Assembly: GCA_002792135.1 (NCBI GenBank)
Contig: PFNU01000004.1
Span: 1-8,035 of the forward strand
Source: a bacterium (Candidatus Torokbacteria) CG_4_10_14_0_2_um_filter_35_8
Lineage (GTDB): Bacteria; Patescibacteriota; GCA-2792135
Direction of reading: 5' to 3'
DNA: 8,035 nucleotides
Shown: positions 5,966 to 8,035 of the stretch, piece after piece
How positions within the stretch are numbered: the stretch's first letter is position 1
Layout: each line of letters begins with the position of its first letter
Translations under genes and position numbers: made by a program
Notes under the pieces: generated by a model
What the model saw: the letters and a program-made list of their open reading frames with translations, nothing else
Databases searched by the model: none
What the model was told of the DNA's origin: nothing

Positions 5966-6001
5966 AAATAAGTTTTTGTAAGGTCCTTATGAATTAATTA
6001 G

Positions 6002-6030
6002 ATTATAATATTTTAGAATGAATTTGTAAA
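6002..6030 (-). promoter_or_regulatory. Predicted sigma70-type promoter for the corA-like gene
   Basis: Reading the minus strand, TTTACA (6030-6025) and TATAAT (6007-6002) are separated by exactly 17 nt. The -10 is a perfect match and the -35 matches five of six bases. Transcription would start near 5995, giving a leader of about 230 nt. The -35 overlaps the -35 of the divergent cysS promoter. Confidence 0.55.
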
Positions 6031-6051
6031 TCGTTGAATTTGGAGTATAAT
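6024..6051 (+). promoter_or_regulatory. Predicted sigma70-type promoter for cysS
   Basis: TTGTAA (6024-6029) and a perfect TATAAT (6046-6051) are 16 nt apart. Transcription would start near 6058, with a leader of about 94 nt containing heptamer array F. The -35 overlaps that of the minus-strand promoter, so polymerase binding for the two genes may be mutually exclusive. Confidence 0.45.
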
Positions 6052-6094
6052 AATAAATAACAATATATCTATGATTAACAACAGTGAATTAAAA

Positions 6095-6150
6095 CTCTAA
6101 TCTCTAACTTCTTTATTTTGAATTTTTAATTTTGAACTTTGAATTTACGT
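6095..6150. repeat. Degenerate 7-bp periodic repeat array F in the cysS leader
   Basis: Eight units are in unbroken register: CTCTAAT (6095), CTCTAAC (6102), TTCTTTA (6109), TTTTGAA (6116 and 6130) with TTTTTAA between, CTTTGAA (6137) and TTTACGT (6144). The array ends one base before the cysS start codon, replacing the place where a Shine-Dalgarno would be. It would be transcribed as most of the cysS 5' leader. Confidence 0.65.
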
Positions 6151-6151
6151 C

Positions 6152-7687
6152 ATGCCTCTCAGACTCTACAATACTCTTACAAATAAAAAAGAAGAAATCC
6201 GGCCAGTTATCCCTGGTTTATTTAGAATGTATAATTGTGGTCCGACAGTCTACAGTCGTCCGCATATTGGGAATTATTCCTCTTATGTTTTTGCTGATAC
6301 TATTAGACGTTATTTAGAATACAAAGGTTATGAAGTAAAGCAGGTGATGAATATTACTGACGTGGGGCATTTAACAGTTAGCGATGATACAGCATATGAT
6401 TTGACCAGGGGAGAAGATAAGATGGAAAAGCAAGCTAAAAAAGAAAAAAAGGATCCCTCTGAGATTTCCAAGTTTTATACAAAACAATTTATTGAGGATG
6501 AAAAAGCTTTAAATATCAAACTACCGCATTTTCTTCCCAAGGCAACAAAGCATATTAGGCAAATGCAAGAGATAATCCAAGTGCTTTTGGATAGGGGTTT
6601 TGCTTATGAAGTTTCCGGAAATATTTATTATGATGTTACTAAGTTTGCCGATTATGGAAAATTATCAGGAAATACTTTAGATAAGCTGAAAGAAGGTGCA
6701 GGAGGTAGAATTTCTGATAAAATCCAAAGAGAAAAACGAAATCATCATGATTTTTCTCTTTGGATTTCTGATGAATCTCATATTATGAAGTGGCCATCTC
6801 CTTGGTCAGATAAAAAAGGCTATCCTGGTTGGCATATTGAATGTACTGCTATGTCTTTGAAGTACTTAACAGATGCTTTCAAAGGTGGTAAGTTTAATCC
6901 TAAAAATTTTGAGACGATTGATATTCATACTGGTGGTGAAGACAATATTTTTCCTCATCATGAAGATGAAATTGCTCAAACAGAAGGGGCAACCGGGAAA
7001 AAGTTTGTGAACTTTTGGGTACATAGAAAACATCTTTTGGTTGATGGGAAAAAGATGAGTAAATCCAAAGGAAATTTCTATACTGTTCCTGATCTTTCCA
7101 AAAAAGGCTACGAACCCCTCGTTTTTCGTCTTTCTGTGATTTCAAACCACTATCGAGAAAACGCTAATCTTTCTTTTAAAGCCTTAGATCAAGCAAAGAG
7201 AAATTTAGAGAAAACAAGAGAGTTTATTTATAAACTTGATAATTTACCAAAAAATGATATAATTAACATAGGCTTTGATTTTTTAGAGCATAAAACTTGG
7301 GATTTTGAAGATTGTATGGATGATGATTTGAATACCCCCGGTGCTGTAAAGGTCGTCTATAAATTTATAAAGGAAGTTAATAAGGTTATTGATAAAGGTG
7401 GCAAGATTAAAGGTGGTGTAAAAATTAAAGTATCTGAAATTAAAGATTTATTTAAAAAGTTTTTGGAAGTTTTGGGGTTGGAGGTTTTATTTAAAGAAAA
7501 AAAGAAGAAGCTTGAAGGTGTTTCAGAGGTTGAGATTGAGAAATTGATAAAAGAAAGGGATGAGGCTAGGAAAAATAAGGATTTTGAGAAGGCCGATGAG
7601 ATTAGAAAAGAGTTATTAAAGAAAAATATTAAATTAAGGGATACAAGAAAAGAAACAGAGTGGAAAATTGTTGATAGCTCTTTTTAA
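6152..7687 (+). CDS. cysS: Cysteinyl-tRNA synthetase
   Basis: This class I aminoacyl-tRNA synthetase charges tRNA-Cys in the cytoplasm. The 511-residue protein has the HIGH-type motif as HIGN (38-41) after CGPTVYSRP, and a perfect KMSKS at 301-305 (VDGKKMSKSKGNF). Expected zinc ligands are all present: Cys29, Cys231 (WHIECTAMS), and His269 and Glu273 in PHHEDE. The C-terminal helical tRNA-binding part includes DDLNTPGAV at 391-399 and the typical end helix with KADEIRKELLKK. It is longer than the E. coli enzyme (461), partly because of an insertion of about 13 residues at roughly 240-254 (around FKGGKFNPKNF) between the zinc ligands. The ATG at 6152 fits the family's N-terminus (MPLRLYNTLTNKKEEI). 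No Shine-Dalgarno precedes it; the leader consists of 7-bp repeats. It is divergent from the corA-like gene and its 3' end carries the promoter of the next gene. Confidence 0.98.
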   Translation: MPLRLYNTLTNKKEEIRPVIPGLFRMYNCGPTVYSRPHIGNYSSYVFADTIRRYLEYKGYEVKQVMNITDVGHLTVSDDTAYDLTRGEDKMEKQAKKEKKDPSEISKFYTKQFIEDEKALNIKLPHFLPKATKHIRQMQEIIQVLLDRGFAYEVSGNIYYDVTKFADYGKLSGNTLDKLKEGAGGRISDKIQREKRNHHDFSLWISDESHIMKWPSPWSDKKGYPGWHIECTAMSLKYLTDAFKGGKFNPKNFETIDIHTGGEDNIFPHHEDEIAQTEGATGKKFVNFWVHRKHLLVDGKKMSKSKGNFYTVPDLSKKGYEPLVFRLSVISNHYRENANLSFKALDQAKRNLEKTREFIYKLDNLPKNDIINIGFDFLEHKTWDFEDCMDDDLNTPGAVKVVYKFIKEVNKVIDKGGKIKGGVKIKVSEIKDLFKKFLEVLGLEVLFKEKKKKLEGVSEVEIEKLIKERDEARKNKDFEKADEIRKELLKKNIKLRDTRKETEWKIVDSSF

Positions 7688-7700
7688 GAATTCTTATAAT
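7671..7700 (+). promoter_or_regulatory. Strong predicted promoter for the zinc-ribbon gene
   Basis: TTGATA (7671-7676, five of six) and a perfect TATAAT (7695-7700) are separated by 18 nt. The -35 lies inside the last codons of cysS. Transcription would start near 7707, at the foot of the stem-loop 7705-7732. Confidence 0.55.
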
Positions 7701-7704
7701 AAAA

Positions 7705-7732
7705 TAAGCTCTATTTTTATTGATAGAGCTTA
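7705..7732 (+). promoter_or_regulatory. Stem-loop at the predicted 5' end of the zinc-ribbon transcript
   Basis: TAAGCTCTAT (7705-7714) and ATAGAGCTTA (7723-7732) form a perfect 10-bp stem with an 8-nt loop. No T-tract follows on the plus strand, so it is not a good terminator for cysS. On the minus strand it is followed by TTTTATT and could stop antisense transcription. Given the promoter just upstream, a 5'-end stabilising hairpin next to the Shine-Dalgarno (AGAGGTGAG at 7735-7743) is the better reading. Confidence 0.5.
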
Positions 7733-7747
7733 ATAGAGGTGAGAAAA

Positions 7748-7915
7748 ATGAGAAGAACGTTTAAGGAAATACCAGAAGACAAAAAGTCTCCGTCGGAGCC
7801 GCCTCCTATTTCTTGTAAGTTACATGGTCGTTTGAAGGTTTGGAATGCAAGAAGAATGATTCAATTCTGTCCTGAATGTCAGAAAACAACTCTAAAAAAA
7901 AGGAGGCAGATATAG
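7748..7915 (+). CDS. Small zinc-ribbon protein, 55 residues
   Basis: The frame runs from ATG at 7748 to TAG at 7915. An AGAGGTGAG Shine-Dalgarno lies about 5 nt upstream, stronger than at most genes here. Residues 1-20 are charged and proline-rich (SPSEPPP). Then comes a metal-site pattern Cys23-x2-His26-x14-Cys41-x2-Cys44 (CKLH and CPEC), which should form one zinc ribbon, and a strongly basic tail (KKRRQI). With a net positive charge it may bind nucleic acid or the ribosome. I do not recognise a named family, and no function is claimed. It has its own predicted promoter within the end of cysS. The open frame, good ribosome-binding site and paired cysteines argue that it is a real gene despite its size. 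Confidence 0.75.
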   Translation: MRRTFKEIPEDKKSPSEPPPISCKLHGRLKVWNARRMIQFCPECQKTTLKKRRQI

Positions 7916-7916
7916 C

Positions 7917-7976
7917 GTGAATCAGGAGGAAACTTCCAAGCCTCTAAAAACTAAGGCGTCTGCGTACACTGTATAA
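7917..7976 (+). CDS. Possible 19-codon micro-ORF coupled to the zinc-ribbon gene
   Basis: A GTG two bases after the zinc-ribbon stop codon opens a 19-codon frame ending in TAA at 7974-7976. It is preceded at 10 nt by AAAGGAGG (7899-7906), a perfect Shine-Dalgarno located in the last codons of the zinc-ribbon gene. The peptide (residues 2-10 NQEETSKPL) resembles nothing I know. The spacing is a little long and the frame short, so the Shine-Dalgarno may simply be Lys-Arg-Arg coding sequence. Confidence 0.3.
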   Translation: MNQEETSKPLKTKASAYTV

Positions 7977-8035
7977 TTATAGATAATATGATAGGCTCTA
8001 GACTAGCATATTAAATAGAATATATGGACAACTCT
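7977..8035. other. Unassigned right edge
   Basis: This AT-rich stretch holds a TATAAT at 7972-7977 without a good -35 partner, an eight-codon frame from the ATG at 7989, and an ATG at 8024 that is open to the window end (MDNS). The last could be the start of another gene, but four codons and no Shine-Dalgarno are not enough to call it. Confidence 0.3.

Larger units (their letters stand above)
5764..5970 (-). repeat. Roughly 100-bp degenerate tandem duplication in the corA-like leader
   Basis: Two motifs recur at near-constant spacing. ATACTCCTTCACTTTTA at 5764-5780 reappears as ATACCCCTTCGCTTTTA at 5864-5880, exactly 100 bp away with two mismatches. AGCTTTGGAGCATAAATA at 5849-5866 reappears with one mismatch at 5953-5970, 104 bp away. 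A weaker third match (TTGGAGTATAATAATAAATA) is at 6040-6059. The sequence between the motifs has diverged. The first copy covers the Shine-Dalgarno and start codon of the corA-like gene. Confidence 0.6.

Noticed and set aside
6900..7145. 81-codon minus-strand frame within cysS, and the plus-strand frames at 5424-5621 and 6132-6317
   Set aside because: All are shadows of well-supported genes (cysS and the corA-like gene) without start signals or recognisable domains.
7705..7732. Rho-independent terminator of cysS
   Set aside because: The stem is perfect, but no T-tract follows on the plus strand, and a strong promoter places it at the start of the next transcript.
7917..7945. GGAGGAAAC...GCCTC resembling the conserved GAGGAAAGUCCGGGCU of RNase P RNA
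   Set aside because: Key bases differ (CUUCC instead of GUCC) and no other conserved RNase P region is visible before the window ends about 100 nt later.
7972..8035. Promoter plus tRNA or new gene at the right edge
   Set aside because: TATAAT lacks a suitable -35, no cloverleaf can be drawn, and the ATG at 8024 leaves only four codons.

Overview
The window is AT-rich, uses the standard genetic code (in-frame stops are TAA and TAG, and Trp is TGG in every gene read), and packs small genes between short, highly repetitive spacers. Most starts lack a Shine-Dalgarno sequence. Small lysine/glutamate-rich proteins, a single-pass membrane VirD4/TraD-like ATPase, a membrane-anchored L,D-transpeptidase and a conserved small protein without a known name together suggest a Candidate Phyla Radiation (Patescibacteria/Parcubacteria-like) genome. 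This is an inference from style and gene content; there is no rRNA or other phylogenetic marker to prove it.

Layout, left to right. A minus-strand conserved small protein runs off the left edge (1-387). A repeat-filled spacer follows, then a minus-strand L,D-transpeptidase (614-1318). The next spacer (1319-1689) is made of 7-bp periodic repeats and a 100-bp MITE-like inverted repeat. Next comes the large minus-strand VirD4/TraD-like ATPase (1690-4164), a small charged coiled-coil protein (4266-4781) and a CorA-family two-helix membrane protein (4869-5765). A 386-bp divergent intergenic region separates these from plus-strand cysteinyl-tRNA synthetase (6152-7687). Last is a 55-residue plus-strand zinc-ribbon protein (7748-7915), with its own promoter inside the end of cysS, and a possible coupled micro-ORF.

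How the genes work together. The corA-like, coiled-coil and ATPase genes follow one another on the minus strand with 87 and 101 bp gaps and could be co-transcribed. The coiled-coil protein is a candidate partner of the ATPase by position only. The transpeptidase acts in cell-wall cross-linking, CysRS in translation. No conjugation, pilus or mobile-element gene set surrounds the ATPase, so its cargo is unknown.

The most unusual content is non-coding. (1) Nearly every repeat-bearing spacer contains degenerate arrays with a strict 7-bp period, reminiscent of the heptanucleotide STRR repeats known from cyanobacteria. (2) A TCCGCC...GGCGGA hairpin family lies about 20-60 nt downstream of each of the four complete minus-strand genes. 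(3) The corA/cysS spacer has back-to-back promoters with overlapping -35 boxes, a roughly 230-nt corA leader, and a 100-bp duplicated motif that creates short upstream ORFs. (4) The CorA-like protein has lost the family's GMN selectivity signature.
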